Assembly: GCF_013377885.1 (NCBI RefSeq)
Contig: NZ_JABKAU010000005.1
Coordinates: 1 to 64,000 of the forward strand
Direction of reading: 5' to 3'
Length of the DNA stretch: 64,000 nucleotides
Origin: Hymenobacter lapidiphilus
Lineage (GTDB): Bacteria; Bacteroidota; Bacteroidia; Cytophagales; Hymenobacteraceae
Shown here: positions 53,001-61,279 of the stretch, one piece after another
How the letters are laid out: every line of letters begins with the position of its first letter
Position numbering within the stretch: the stretch's first letter is position 1
Made by a program: the position numbers and the translations under genes
Notes under the pieces: model-generated
What the model was told of the DNA's origin: nothing
The model's input: only the letters and a program-made list of their open reading frames with translations
The model's database searches: none

Positions 53001-54555
53001 GCATGCGCCGCAGGGCGACGAAAGCTCCGATTGGGCCGTCAGCTCGTTCCGCGTGATTAAGGGCCGCACCCAGGGCGGCTGGTCGCAGAGCCACCCCGGC
53101 CAGTTCCGCCGCGACGAGCGGAACGGGGTAGAGGTGGCCGTGCCCGGTGGGCAGTGGAGCTTCAACGAAAACACCCAACAGGCCACCATCACATCCACCC
53201 GTATTGGTCCTGCCCAGCAGTGGGAAACCCTCTTCCATACTATCCGCACCACCTCGGGTACCAACTACACGCTCAAGCTGTTGGGTATCGATAGCCTGGG
53301 TACTACTACTGTCCTTAATCCGAACGTCACGAACCGGGCGCTGGCGCTGGGTACTATATCGGCCAAACAGTACCGGTATCTGCAGCTGCAGGTCACCTTC
53401 GGCGCCGACAGCCCCGGCCCGACTCCGCAACTGGAGCAGTGGCTGGTAACCTACCAAGGTGTACCCGAAGGCGTGGTGCGGCCCAGCACCACACCGCTAA
53501 CGGCCGCGCAACTGACGGATCAGGCCCAGAAAACGGGTGCGGTTACGGTGCCGGTATCCTTCCAAAATGTGTCGGACTTTGATTTTAAAGCCCCACTTGT
53601 GGGCTATATCGTGCTGCGTTCGGGCACGGCTGGAGTCCCGCGCGAGCGGTACTACCCGCTCAGCGGCCCGGCCCTGCGTGCCCATACGCAACAGACTTAC
53701 AACGTTACGCTCGATGCCCGAGGTCTCTACGGACCTCTGTCGGGACAGGTAGTGCTTAATCCGCGCCGCCAGCCTGAGCAGGATTACTTCAACAACGAGC
53801 TGGCCTTGGTGCCCTTCGAGGTAACCAACAACGATACACCACCGGTACTCGATGTGGCCTTCGATGGCCGCCACCTGCTCAATGGTGAAATTGTGTCGTC
53901 GCGACCCAGCATCAGCATTCAGCTACGCGATTTGGATAAGCTGCGCCCGGTTACCAGCCGCGGAAACTTCCTGCTTGTCCTCACCCGCCCCGGTGGGGCC
54001 GTCCAGGCCATCGACCTGAACGGAGCCAGCATCACGTCCTTCCAGGCCGATTCGGCCCAGGGCCTGGCCCGCATGGTGTTCGAGCCAGGCAAGAGCCAGC
54101 CTCTCACCGATGGCATGTATACGCTGGAAGTGCAGGGCAAAGACGGTAGCGGTAACGCGGCGGGCACCGAGCCCTACCGCATCACGTTCGAGGTAGTTTC
54201 CGGTGCCGGCATCACCAACGTATTTCCGTACCCCAACCCGGTAACCAGCAAAACCCGCTTCGTTTTCACGCTGACCGGATCTGCGCCGCCGCGCAATATG
54301 AAAATTCAGATTGTGAGCCTGACAGGCCGCGTGGTGAAGGAGATTATGATGGCCGATATGGGCCCGCTACGCATCGGTAACAACATTACCGAGCAGTATT
54401 GGGATGGCACCGATACCTACGGCGACCGGCTGGCCAATGGTACCTACCTCTACCGTGTGGTGCTCGATGACCCTACGGGTGAGTTCAAACAGCGCGCCAC
54501 CGCCGCCGACAAAGCCTTCAAAAAGGACTGGGGCAAATTGGTACTGCTCCGGTAA
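50020..54555 (+). CDS. C25-family T9SS sortase, PorU2-like
   Basis: A 1,511-residue exported protein; ATG at 50020 gives signal peptide ending TVAASAQ near residue 26. The gingipain-like C25 domain (about 480-800) has catalytic His653 in VISYFGHGGLRD and Cys687 in MFISGCSAGNAF; the spacing is like that of gingipains. After it come CARDB/Fn3-like beta modules (about 810-1,380) with DNSIPELDETNNRATLNYTF. The C-terminus is a FlgD-like/sorting-type domain (YPNPVTSKTRFVFTL ... WDGTDTYGDRLANGTYLYRV). PorU removes T9SS sorting domains and attaches cargo to lipid. The long extra modules mark it as the PorU2 type, whose exact substrates are not known to me. Confidence 0.85.
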   Translation: MKQPYLRNLWLVLLLSLLGTVAASAQSGPYGNEWLVPGQQYYKIKVARNGIYRLDHAYLQRAGITSADPRRLQLWRRGREVAVHVGGNATALDASSFVEFFGQRNDGQLDRGMHKKSADQLNPMYSLFTDTAAYFLTVSPTALGKRMAQPQVAAATLHPNWLGQRTQLRTENYADISEENQVYMPWMEVGEGFTSGPIGYRNTTEVGAAYNTFTLDSLSAVAGAPVIEVLVSGFRQITRTVIVSLASGSSPREIGRFDLAGFNKKLFRATLQPTDIDADGKLRIKVMAPQVSGYTKDNFVTVAYTRLTYPQAPRWVAGQAGVAFRSDSTLAGPAAYSLAALPATVLGYDVTDPYNVTRVLPQVVGATSQVVFATAGGRSRELRLHDLARALVSPLPAQPVRFRALPATANFLIVSARGLMRPSTDGATVNAARSYASYRASATGGSYDTLVVSTEQLYDQFHYGEKSALAIRQFAQWVQATGGARARYLLLLGKGYETGQKVSNNAYHRQTPPARLGLSPDYVPTSSRGASDIFFTADWQKDDYIPKIATGRVSAQNPDQIMSYLRKLQEHEGLGLEPWRRNVLLLAGGQTEFEQEEFRDYLQQYGQSMQKPFFGGRVVRFIDRIGRVGRETVTVDIAPQVNAGLSVISYFGHGGLRDIDLTPTNILAPASGYANKGRYPIMFISGCSAGNAFHPFGSMGEDWLLTADKGCVGFLASSWLDVAPNIHLVDELTYKLLFNDPQWYGKPVVEVHAEALRRLQTKLLTGSNNLYSIPTLMSTIWQGDPALRLFSPERPDFQTSDSRLQLAVAVVPATPGASFQLKLGVSNPGKITVGQLPIRVTRTVGSITSTFNFVVPQPRQDTTYTLALANPIVGSVAGQNTFQVDIDPDNSIPELDETNNRATLNYTFLTGGVTTLSPPEFAIVGSNEVRLVAQSNVPTTVSREYDFELDTTQTFARPLRQAKLTAVMVPEWTPALPALPGQPDSVVWYWRVRLHAPQGDESSDWAVSSFRVIKGRTQGGWSQSHPGQFRRDERNGVEVAVPGGQWSFNENTQQATITSTRIGPAQQWETLFHTIRTTSGTNYTLKLLGIDSLGTTTVLNPNVTNRALALGTISAKQYRYLQLQVTFGADSPGPTPQLEQWLVTYQGVPEGVVRPSTTPLTAAQLTDQAQKTGAVTVPVSFQNVSDFDFKAPLVGYIVLRSGTAGVPRERYYPLSGPALRAHTQQTYNVTLDARGLYGPLSGQVVLNPRRQPEQDYFNNELALVPFEVTNNDTPPVLDVAFDGRHLLNGEIVSSRPSISIQLRDLDKLRPVTSRGNFLLVLTRPGGAVQAIDLNGASITSFQADSAQGLARMVFEPGKSQPLTDGMYTLEVQGKDGSGNAAGTEPYRITFEVVSGAGITNVFPYPNPVTSKTRFVFTLTGSAPPRNMKIQIVSLTGRVVKEIMMADMGPLRIGNNITEQYWDGTDTYGDRLANGTYLYRVVLDDPTGEFKQRATAADKAFKKDWGKLVLLR

Positions 54556-54576
54556 GTTGCTCGTAAGTGACGCTCG

Positions 54577-54616
54577 AAAAAAGCCCCTGATGCCTACGCT
54601 GGCACCAGGGGCTTTT
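54577..54616 (+). terminator. Intrinsic terminator after the PorU2-like gene
   Basis: AAAAGCCCCTG(A)TGCC pairs with GGC(A)CCAGGGGCTTTT; a T-rich tail follows. It can also serve folA on the minus strand. Confidence 0.8.
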
Positions 54617-54697
54617 GCTTGTTAGGAAGGTGACGACGCTTTAAAAAGAGGGCCTGCAACGACACTTCAGCGTGACAGCGAAGTTGCTCGTTCCGTG

Positions 54698-55183
54698 TTA
54701 CCGCCGCCGGAGCGTAACGAAGCTGAAGGAGTACTCGTGGGTGGCGTCGGGCTCGTGCCGCTCGCGGGCTTCCTCGCGCCACTCACCGGGGTGCAGTTCA
54801 GGGAAGGTTATCTCGCCCTCAAAAGCGTGATGTACTTCAGTCAGGTACACCGTGTCGGCGGCAGGCAGCGCCTGCTGGTAGATTTCGCCGCCCCCGATGA
54901 CGAAGATGTCGTCGTCGGTGGTGCGGGCCATTTCCAGCGCCTGTAGCACCGAAGCGGCAGTTTCGCAGCCCTCCGCCTGCCAACCGGCCTGGCGGGTAAC
55001 CACGATATTACGCCGCTTGGGCAGCGCCCGGCCGATGCTGTCGTAGGTGCGCCGACCCATGATGATGGGGTGGCCCAGCGTGAGTTGCTTGAAATGCTTT
55101 AAATCGAGCGGCAGGTGCCAGAGCAGGCGATTTTCGCCCCCGATAACGCCGTTATCGGCTACGGCTACAACGAGTGCGGTCAT
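54698..55183 (-). CDS. folA: Dihydrofolate reductase
   Basis: A 161-residue enzyme reducing dihydrofolate to tetrahydrofolate with NADPH. MTALVVAVADNGVIGGENRLLWHLPLDLKHFKQLT (about 1-35) has the substrate-binding Trp and Asp27, MGRRTYDSIGRALPKRRNIVVTR (about 42-64) binds NADPH, and FVIGGGEIYQQALPAADTVYLTEV (about 94-117) is the core. Length is normal. A palindrome separates it from fmt, on the same strand. Confidence 0.95.
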   Translation of the reverse strand: MTALVVAVADNGVIGGENRLLWHLPLDLKHFKQLTLGHPIIMGRRTYDSIGRALPKRRNIVVTRQAGWQAEGCETAASVLQALEMARTTDDDIFVIGGGEIYQQALPAADTVYLTEVHHAFEGEITFPELHPGEWREEARERHEPDATHEYSFSFVTLRRR

Positions 55184-55234
55184 ACAGTGAAGAGGTGAGT
55201 TGTTAAAATGCTGATTTATAGTTAAAAAGAATAT

Positions 55235-55356
55235 AAAAGAACGTCATGCTGAGCAAAGTCGAAGCATCTCTACCGCTTCGTTGTCAAGTCAGCATTTGCA
55301 TCAGGATTAGCATTGCGGTAGAGATGCTTCGACTTTGCTCAGCATGACGTTCTTTT
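55235..55356. repeat. Perfect 42-bp inverted repeat (GTCATGCTGAGC family)
   Basis: Arms 55235-55276 and 55315-55356 are exactly complementary around a 38-base loop. They contain GTCATGCTGAGCAAAGTCGAAG and GAAGCATCTCTACCGC. It lies between folA and fmt, both on the minus strand. Confidence 0.9.
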
Positions 55357-55377
55357 TGCTGACAACTAGCAACCGAC

Positions 55378-56325
55378 TCAGCCAAACAGCTTCACATCGA
55401 AGCCGCGCAGAAAGTCCTGGATGGACATGCGCTTTTTGCCCTCCAGCTGTACATCGAGTAGGTCGAGCAGGCCGTCGGCGGTTTGCAGGCGCAGGTAGCT
55501 GCGGCCGTCGGTGTACCAATGGCCAGCGCCGCCCATGTCGGGGCCGCTGTCTTCCTCGTCGCTGAAGGGCTGGGCTTTGATTACTTTGAGTGTGCGGCCG
55601 TCGGGCAGCTGGATAAAGGCCGTGGGGATGGGAGCGAGGCCGCGTACAAGGTTGGCCAGCGCCGGTGCCGACTGCTGCATGGGGTCGAGGCGTCCGGTTT
55701 CCTTGGTGAGCTTGGGGGCGGGCCGCAACTCCGGCAGCTCGGGCTGCGGAATGCTGGGGGCCTCGCCTGCGGCAATGGCTTGCACCGAGCGCAACGCCAA
55801 CGCAGCCCCGGCCACCTTCAACTTTTCGTAGAGCGAGCCAAAGTCATCCTCCGGCGCAATGTCCACGGCATCCTGGTAGATAAGGTTGCCGGTGTCGATT
55901 GCGTGGCGCAGGAAGAAGCTGGTAACGCCCGTTTGGGTGTCTCCGTGGATGAGGGCCCAGTTGATGGGGGCCGCGCCCCGATACTGGGGTAGCAGCGAGG
56001 CATGCACGTTGATGGAGCCGCGCGGTGGCATGTTCCAGACTACCTCAGGCAGCATCCGGAAGGCCACTACCACCTGCAAATCGGCGGCGTAGCCCTTTAG
56101 CTCAGCCTGAAATTCGGGGTCTTTGAGATTGATTGGTTGGAGTACCGGCAGTCCGTGGGCTTCAGCGGCTGCCTTCACGGCCGAGCCGTGCAGCTGCCGG
56201 CCCCGCCCGGCGGGCTTATCGGGCGCCGTAACTACGGCCACTACCCGGCAACCGTCCCAGCTTAATAGCGATTCAAGCGTAGGCACCGCGAATTCGGGGG
56301 TGCCCATGAAGATGATGTTCAGCAT
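55378..56325 (-). CDS. fmt: Methionyl-tRNA formyltransferase
   Basis: A 315-residue enzyme formylating initiator Met-tRNA. The N-terminal domain has IIFMGTPEFAVPTLESLL (about 4-21) and APDKPAGRGRQL (about 34-45), and the catalytic LLPQYRGAAPINWALIHGDTQTGVT (about 111-135) with conserved Asn, His and Asp nearby. The C-terminal OB-like domain (about 210-315) binds tRNA. Length and order are normal. No def gene is adjacent. Confidence 0.96.
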   Translation of the reverse strand: MLNIIFMGTPEFAVPTLESLLSWDGCRVVAVVTAPDKPAGRGRQLHGSAVKAAAEAHGLPVLQPINLKDPEFQAELKGYAADLQVVVAFRMLPEVVWNMPPRGSINVHASLLPQYRGAAPINWALIHGDTQTGVTSFFLRHAIDTGNLIYQDAVDIAPEDDFGSLYEKLKVAGAALALRSVQAIAAGEAPSIPQPELPELRPAPKLTKETGRLDPMQQSAPALANLVRGLAPIPTAFIQLPDGRTLKVIKAQPFSDEEDSGPDMGGAGHWYTDGRSYLRLQTADGLLDLLDVQLEGKKRMSIQDFLRGFDVKLFG

Positions 56326-56428
56326 AGCAGTTCAGGTTTTTTAGCCCGCAGAGGACGCAGTGTTTTCGCAGAAGGCGCTGTGTCGTTCATTTGACAGCAC
56401 TGGGTTCTCTGCAGGAAATACATCAGTA

Positions 56429-57685
56429 CTACTCAAAATCCGGATACAGCAGATACTTCTGGCGCATCACCTTATAGGCTCCCAGTTTCGGCTCCCAGGT
56501 GGCCCGGATCTCGGCTTCCGATTTGCCGGCAATAATCTGCTGTCGGGTTTCGGCCATGCCCATCAGTCGCTCGAAACCCGAGGTGAAGAACTTGTCTCTG
56601 GCTGTGCTCTGGTTGTAGTAGTCAATCAGATACGAAAGTGTAAAGCCAATTTCACCGATGCCCTCCAAATCCTGACCATAGCAGCGCTTGCCGTTTTGGG
56701 GTGGGGCCGTGGAGCCGGGGTTGGGCGTGGGCACGAAGCTGAACGGGCGGCTGGCGGGCTGAGTAGGCGCCCCGATTACCTCGAAGGGCCGGTCGGTGCC
56801 GCGGCCCACGCTCACGTCGGTGCCCTCAAACAGGCACAGGCTGGGGTAAAGGTCGACGGAATGGGCCGTGGGCAGGTTAGGGGAGGGGCGCACTGGCAAC
56901 TCGTAGCGCGTGGCGTGGGTGTAGCCCGCCACCGGAATAACCGTTAAGTGGCACTGCTTGCCGCCGGCCAGCCACTTTTCGCCGTTAATCATTTGGGCCA
57001 GCTCGCCCACCGTCAGGCCGTGTACTATCGGAATCGGGTGCATGCCCACAAAGGTTTTGTACTTGGGCTCCAGCACCGGGCCATCTACGTACCAGCCGTT
57101 GGGGTTGGGGCGGTCGAGGATGATAACCTCCTTGCCCTGCTCGGCGGCGGCCTCCATCACGTAGTGCATTGTGCTGATGAAGGTGTAGAAGCGTGCGCCC
57201 ACGTCCTGAATGTCGAACACCAGCACGTCAATGTCGCGCAGCATTTCGGGCGTAGGCTTTTTGGTGGCTCCGTACAAACTCAGCGCCGGCAGGCCGCTAC
57301 GGGCGTCTTTGCCATCCTTGATAGTAGCTCCATCGGCCGCCTCGCCCCGAAAACCGTGTTCCGGCCCGAAAATCACCTTCACGTTCACGCCCCGGCTCAG
57401 CAGCGTATCCACCAGAAACGCCTGGCCCACGCGGGCGGTCTGGTTCACTACCAGCCCCACCCGTTTGCCCTGCAGCAGCGGCAGGTACTTGCCGAACTGC
57501 GCGGCGGCCACCTGTAGCGGCGCGGCAGCCGGCTGTTCCAGCACCACCTGGGGCGGTGCGGCCACCGTTTGGGCGGCCGGTGCGGGGGGCAAAGCGGCCG
57601 TAGTCGAACCCGTCTGGGCCGGGCGGGTACAGTCGGTGAGCAGTAACGCGAGGCTGAGCAGACTCTGGGGCAGGAAAGAAGGCAT
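56429..57685 (-). CDS. NamZ-like exo-beta-N-acetylmuramidase (DUF1343) lipoprotein
   Basis: A 418-residue lipoprotein of the DUF1343/NamZ family, which removes N-acetylmuramic acid from the end of peptidoglycan fragments. Start at the ATG ending at 57685 (MPSFLPQSLLSLALLLTDC), with Cys near 19. Family segments: VGLVVNQTARVG (about 75-86), VIFGPEHGFRGEAADG (about 105-120), with the conserved Glu-His, LPALSLYG (about 132), DVLVFDIQDVGARFYTFISTMHYVMEAA (about 148-175), and ILDRPNPNGWYVDGP (about 185-199). It diverges from the permease gene at 57730. Together with the dipeptide epimerase it points to muropeptide recycling. Confidence 0.9.
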   Translation of the reverse strand: MPSFLPQSLLSLALLLTDCTRPAQTGSTTAALPPAPAAQTVAAPPQVVLEQPAAAPLQVAAAQFGKYLPLLQGKRVGLVVNQTARVGQAFLVDTLLSRGVNVKVIFGPEHGFRGEAADGATIKDGKDARSGLPALSLYGATKKPTPEMLRDIDVLVFDIQDVGARFYTFISTMHYVMEAAAEQGKEVIILDRPNPNGWYVDGPVLEPKYKTFVGMHPIPIVHGLTVGELAQMINGEKWLAGGKQCHLTVIPVAGYTHATRYELPVRPSPNLPTAHSVDLYPSLCLFEGTDVSVGRGTDRPFEVIGAPTQPASRPFSFVPTPNPGSTAPPQNGKRCYGQDLEGIGEIGFTLSYLIDYYNQSTARDKFFTSGFERLMGMAETRQQIIAGKSEAEIRATWEPKLGAYKVMRQKYLLYPDFE

Positions 57686-57729
57686 GGGCGGGAGTGGAAA
57701 ACTACTCGGATTCATCTAGCTTTACGCCG

Positions 57730-58944
57730 GTGAACGTTTCGCAGTACATATCTCATAAGATTGACGGGGCCGATGCGGGCTCGTTCACCTCGTCGGTGAC
57801 AAAGATAGCCATCATCAGCATTGCCATGGGATTGGCCGTGATGGTGGTGTCGTTTGCCATTCTGGAGGGTTTCCGCAACGAAATCCAGAACAAAATCTTC
57901 TCCTTCGGCTCGCACCTGCAAATCAGTAAGTACGACACCAACAACTCGCTTGAGGCCGAGCCCATCGGCCAGCCGCAGCTCGTGCGCGAGCTGGGCGAGA
58001 ATCCGCAGGTAGCCACCATTCAGCCTTTCGCCCGCAAAACGGCCATCATCAAAACTAAAGATGAGGTGCTGGGCGTGGTGATTAAGGGCATCGACGAGAA
58101 GACCAGCCCCTCGTCGATGCGCAAGAACCTGGCCGCCGGCAAGTTCATCACCTTCTCCGATTCAGCCGCCAGCAACGACGTGCTCGTGTCGCGCAAAGTG
58201 GCCGATAAGCTGCGGCTTAAGGTCGGCGACAAGGCCCTGTTTTACTTTATCCAGAGTCCGCCACGGGTGCGCCAGTTCATCGTCAGCGGCATTTACCAGA
58301 CCGGCCTCGACGAGTTCGACGAGGCTTTTGTTATCGGCGACATCCGCCAGATCCGCGACCTGAACGCCTGGCCTGATACGCTGGTGGGCGGGCTCGAAGT
58401 AACGCTCAAAGACTTCAACCGCCTCGATCCGGTAGCCGACAACCTCTACGAAAACCTGCGCTACGACCTCAAACTCGATAAAATTACCGAGCAATACGTG
58501 CAGCTGTTCGAGTGGCTGAAGCTGCTCAACCGCAACGTGGTTATCTTCCTGGTACTGATAATTTTCGTGGCTACTTTCAACATGGTGGCCACCATTTTCA
58601 TCATGATTCTGGAGCGCACCAACATGATTGGGGTGCTGAAAGCCATCGGGGCCACCGACAACCAGATTCGGAGCATGTTCTTCTTCCGCGGCCTGAGCCT
58701 GACGGTGCGCGGAATTCTGTGGGGCAACCTGATCGGGCTGGGTTTCTGCGCCATGCAGTACTACCTGCACCTTATCCCGCTCGACCCCGAAAACTACTAC
58801 ATGGACCGCGTACCGATTCATTGGGACTGGACTATCATCCTGATGCTCAACGCGGCCACGTTCTTCACCTCCCTGCTGGCCGTGCTCATCCCCACCTACC
58901 TGATATCGCGCATCAAGCCAGTGGCCGCCATTAAGTTCGACTGA
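57730..58944 (+). CDS. LolC/E-type ABC transporter permease (FtsX domain)
   Basis: A 404-residue inner-membrane permease of the FtsX/MacB type, most like LolC/E, which with an ATPase releases lipoproteins from the inner membrane. I start at the GTG at 57730 (MNVSQYISHKI), since this begins five bases after a -7-like TAGCTTTA box and matches the usual short N-terminus; a GTG at 57694 would overlap the NamZ start region. One helix lies at about 25-50 (SSVTKIAIISIAMGLAVMVVSF), a periplasmic domain at 50-255, and three helices at about 270-395 (NVVIFLVLIIFVATFNMVATIFIMILERTNMIGVLKAIGA). The ATPase gene lolD is not in this window. Confidence 0.85.
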   Translation: MNVSQYISHKIDGADAGSFTSSVTKIAIISIAMGLAVMVVSFAILEGFRNEIQNKIFSFGSHLQISKYDTNNSLEAEPIGQPQLVRELGENPQVATIQPFARKTAIIKTKDEVLGVVIKGIDEKTSPSSMRKNLAAGKFITFSDSAASNDVLVSRKVADKLRLKVGDKALFYFIQSPPRVRQFIVSGIYQTGLDEFDEAFVIGDIRQIRDLNAWPDTLVGGLEVTLKDFNRLDPVADNLYENLRYDLKLDKITEQYVQLFEWLKLLNRNVVIFLVLIIFVATFNMVATIFIMILERTNMIGVLKAIGATDNQIRSMFFFRGLSLTVRGILWGNLIGLGFCAMQYYLHLIPLDPENYYMDRVPIHWDWTIILMLNAATFFTSLLAVLIPTYLISRIKPVAAIKFD

Positions 58945-59013
58945 CCACGGATTAGCCCGGGTTTTTTCGGATTTCATGGATTTTGTAGGCAAAACTATTT
59001 ACAAAGTAGAAGG

Positions 59014-59057
59014 AATGTCATGCTTCGACTGCGCGGACGCCAGATGAAGCATGACGT
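59014..59057. repeat. Short partial copy of the GTCATGCT palindrome family
   Basis: AATGTCATGCTTC at the left is complementary, with small mismatches, to GAAGCATGACGTT at the right. It looks like a remnant of a longer copy, between the permease and M23 peptidase genes. Confidence 0.55.
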
Positions 59058-59097
59058 TTCATTGGTGTCACTGAGTTTCTAAACGGTTTCGACGATT

Positions 59098-59141
59098 AAA
59101 AAGCAAAAAGCCACCTCAGTTGAGGTGGCTTTTTGCTTTTT
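59098..59141. terminator. Strong bidirectional intrinsic terminator
   Basis: Perfect 21-bp arms (59098-59118 and 59121-59141) with a two-base loop, flanked by A and T runs, between converging permease and M23 genes. Confidence 0.92.
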
Positions 59142-59210
59142 GGGGAAACAGAAAACGCCCAACGGCCGCAGATACGGGAGGTCCGACTATAGAATCCGAA
59201 AAAATCCGGG

Positions 59211-59909
59211 TCAATCCGTGGTCAGGTGGCGGCTTTGCAGAATCAGGTTCGGATCGGGGCATAGGGCCGCCCAGGTGGCGCGCTCCGACATCAGCGCCAC
59301 ACCAGGAAAGTCGCCCACCCGGGTCTGCAGATCGGCTATTACCTGAAAATGCAGGTGCGGCGGCCAGTCGCCGTTTTCGGGTGCGGGGCCTACTTCGGCA
59401 AAGGTGTCGCCCTTATCAATCACCAATCCGGGGCGCAGCAGGGCGGTTTCGCGGCGGCTGAGGTGGCCATAAAGGGTGTAGAAAACTACGCCTTCCAGCT
59501 CGTGCTCCAGAATGACGGTGGGACCGTAATTGCCGTGCCCTTCGTTGTCCTGGATGCTGTGCACGGTGGCCTGCAGCGGGGCCAGCACCGGCGTACCGGC
59601 CCGCACCCACACATCGACGCCCAGATGCAGCGAGCGGGCGGGGGCCGTGGGGTCAGCGTCGAACAGGCCGGGGCTGCGGCGGTAGATGACCCGGTCTTCG
59701 AGGTAGCCGCCCACGCCAATCAGGGCGTTTTTATCGGCCAGCAACCGGGCTACCAGCTGGTCGAAGGTGGCCGTGTCGTGCAGGTTGGCGGCGGTGAGCA
59801 GCGGGTTGGCGGCCGTAAAATCGAGGCGCGCTACCTCGGGCGAGTTCAGGTCAAGGGGCAGCACGGGCCCGAAATCGGCTTGGTGGCGGTGGAGGAGTTC
59901 GGAAAGCAT
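59211..59909 (-). CDS. M23-family metallopeptidase without signal peptide
   Basis: A 232-residue protein with the M23 (LytM-type) metallopeptidase signature: His95 and Asp99 in SLHLGVDVW, His149 in LYGHLS, and His185/His187 in PPHLHFQV. These are the residues expected for a Zn2+ endopeptidase cutting peptidoglycan cross-links. There is no signal peptide or membrane helix, so export is unexplained unless the start is wrong or another route is used. The N-terminal 90 residues (LLHRHQADFGPVLPLDLNSPEVARLDF) are not recognised. The gene is alone, with a divergent palindrome upstream. Confidence 0.85.
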   Translation of the reverse strand: MLSELLHRHQADFGPVLPLDLNSPEVARLDFTAANPLLTAANLHDTATFDQLVARLLADKNALIGVGGYLEDRVIYRRSPGLFDADPTAPARSLHLGVDVWVRAGTPVLAPLQATVHSIQDNEGHGNYGPTVILEHELEGVVFYTLYGHLSRRETALLRPGLVIDKGDTFAEVGPAPENGDWPPHLHFQVIADLQTRVGDFPGVALMSERATWAALCPDPNLILQSRHLTTD

Positions 59910-59928
59910 TGGGGGTTGGTGGGTTAAA

Positions 59929-60050
59929 AGAACGGTGTCATGCTGAGCGAAGTCGAAGCACCGCTACTGCAATGCTAACCAAACGCCAGGATTACTACTG
60001 CAGTAGAGATGCTTCGACTACGCTCCGCTGCGCTCAGCATGACACGTTCT
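59929..60050. repeat. Palindrome (GTCATGCTGAGC family) in a divergent promoter region
   Basis: GTGTCATGCTGAGCGAAGTCGAAGC at the left pairs with the right half, CTACTGCAGTAGAGATGCTTCGAC through GCTCAGCATGACAC, which contains a 9-base insertion (CTCCGCTGC) relative to the left. Unlike the other copies it lies between two genes that diverge (M23 on minus, reductase on plus). Confidence 0.85.
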
Positions 60051-60140
60051 ACTTCCCCGGGATTACGTTCTGTGTGGGAAACAAAAATCGAATAACGAAC
60101 TTTGTGTTCAAACCCACCCCGATAAGATCTACCTGCCTTT

Positions 60141-61247
60141 ATGAGTAGCCCCTACCTGACGCTAACTGTTGTTGAGCTGACCCAGGAAACCTCCGACGCC
60201 GTTACCATCCATTTCGAGCGGCCCGACCGCCAGCCCGTTGCCTGCCAGCCGGGCCAGTTTCTGACCCTGATTCTGCCCTGCGGACCCGGTGGCAAGAAGG
60301 AGCGCCGCGCTTATTCGCTCAGCAGCACACCGGGCGAGGCCCCGCGCCTGGCCGTCACGATAAAGCGCGTAACGGGCGGCCTGGTGAGTAATTACCTGCT
60401 CGACACCGTGCAGGTAGGCCAGCAGCTGGAGGTAATGGCCCCGCTGGGCAACTTCGTGCTGGCGCCCCAGCCCCAGGCGGCGCGTTCCATTGTGCTGGTG
60501 GGTGCCGGCTCGGGCATCACCCCGCTCATGAGCATGCTCAAGGCCATTCTCAGTGACGAGCCCAAGAGCCACGTGCTGCTTATTTACGGCAACCGCAACG
60601 AGGATTCGGTGATTTTTGCCGACCAGCTGCGGCAGCTAGAGCAGCAGTACGCTGGCCGCTTCCAGATCGAGCATGTGTTCAGCCAGCCCCTGCGCCCTTC
60701 GGCCGAGCACAAGCACACCGGTCGTCTCAACCGCACCACGCTGCTCCGGATTCTGGAGCAGCGCCACCAGTTTCCAGCTGCCCAGGCCGAGTACTTCCTC
60801 TGCGGCCCCGATGGCCTGATGCTGGAAGCCCAGTCGGCCCTGGAGCTGCTGGGTGTACCGGCCGCCCGGGTGCGCCGCGAGAGTTTCGTGGCCGCCGCCG
60901 ATTCGGCCGAGGCGGCTGCCCAGTCGGGCGGCCACGGCGACGTATCGGCCGCTGCTGATGACGAGCAAAGCAGCTCCCGCAACGTCACCATTCACTACGA
61001 GGGCGCCGAATACCAGTTCCAGGTTAGCCCCGAGCAGACTATTCTTGAAGCTGCCCTCGACCAGGATATCGACCTGCCCTACAGCTGCCAGGCTGGCCTG
61101 TGCACCGCCTGCCGCGGCAAGTGCCTCTCGGGCAAAGTCCACCTCGACGAGCGCGAAGGCCTGTCGGACTCCGAGATGAACCAGGGCTATATACTTACCT
61201 GCGTCGGCCACCCGCTCACGAGCGACGTGGTGATTGAGATTGGCTAG
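60141..61247 (+). CDS. PaaE-like ferredoxin--NAD(P)H reductase with 2Fe-2S domain
   Basis: A 368-residue flavin/iron-sulfur reductase that carries electrons from NAD(P)H to a partner enzyme. FAD/FMN-binding beta-barrel: RAYSLSSTPGEAPRLAVTIKR (about 56-76); NAD(P)-binding: VLVGAGSGITPLMSMLKAIL (about 119-138) and CGPDGLMLEAQSALELLGV (about 222-240). A linker rich in Ala and Ser precedes a C-terminal plant-type 2Fe-2S ferredoxin with Cys316, Cys321, Cys324 and Cys354 (SCQAGLCTACRGKC ... ILTCVGHP). This order matches PaaE of the phenylacetyl-CoA epoxidase, but no other paa genes are near, so the partner enzyme is unknown. Confidence 0.88.
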   Translation: MSSPYLTLTVVELTQETSDAVTIHFERPDRQPVACQPGQFLTLILPCGPGGKKERRAYSLSSTPGEAPRLAVTIKRVTGGLVSNYLLDTVQVGQQLEVMAPLGNFVLAPQPQAARSIVLVGAGSGITPLMSMLKAILSDEPKSHVLLIYGNRNEDSVIFADQLRQLEQQYAGRFQIEHVFSQPLRPSAEHKHTGRLNRTTLLRILEQRHQFPAAQAEYFLCGPDGLMLEAQSALELLGVPAARVRRESFVAAADSAEAAAQSGGHGDVSAAADDEQSSSRNVTIHYEGAEYQFQVSPEQTILEAALDQDIDLPYSCQAGLCTACRGKCLSGKVHLDEREGLSDSEMNQGYILTCVGHPLTSDVVIEIG

Positions 61248-61279
61248 GCATTTCTGAAAAGCCAGGAGCTTAAAATTGA

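Noticed and set aside
52734..53457. Minus-strand frames inside the PorU2-like gene
   Set aside because: Two overlapping frames with no domain across a 1,511-residue reading frame that has clear family features.
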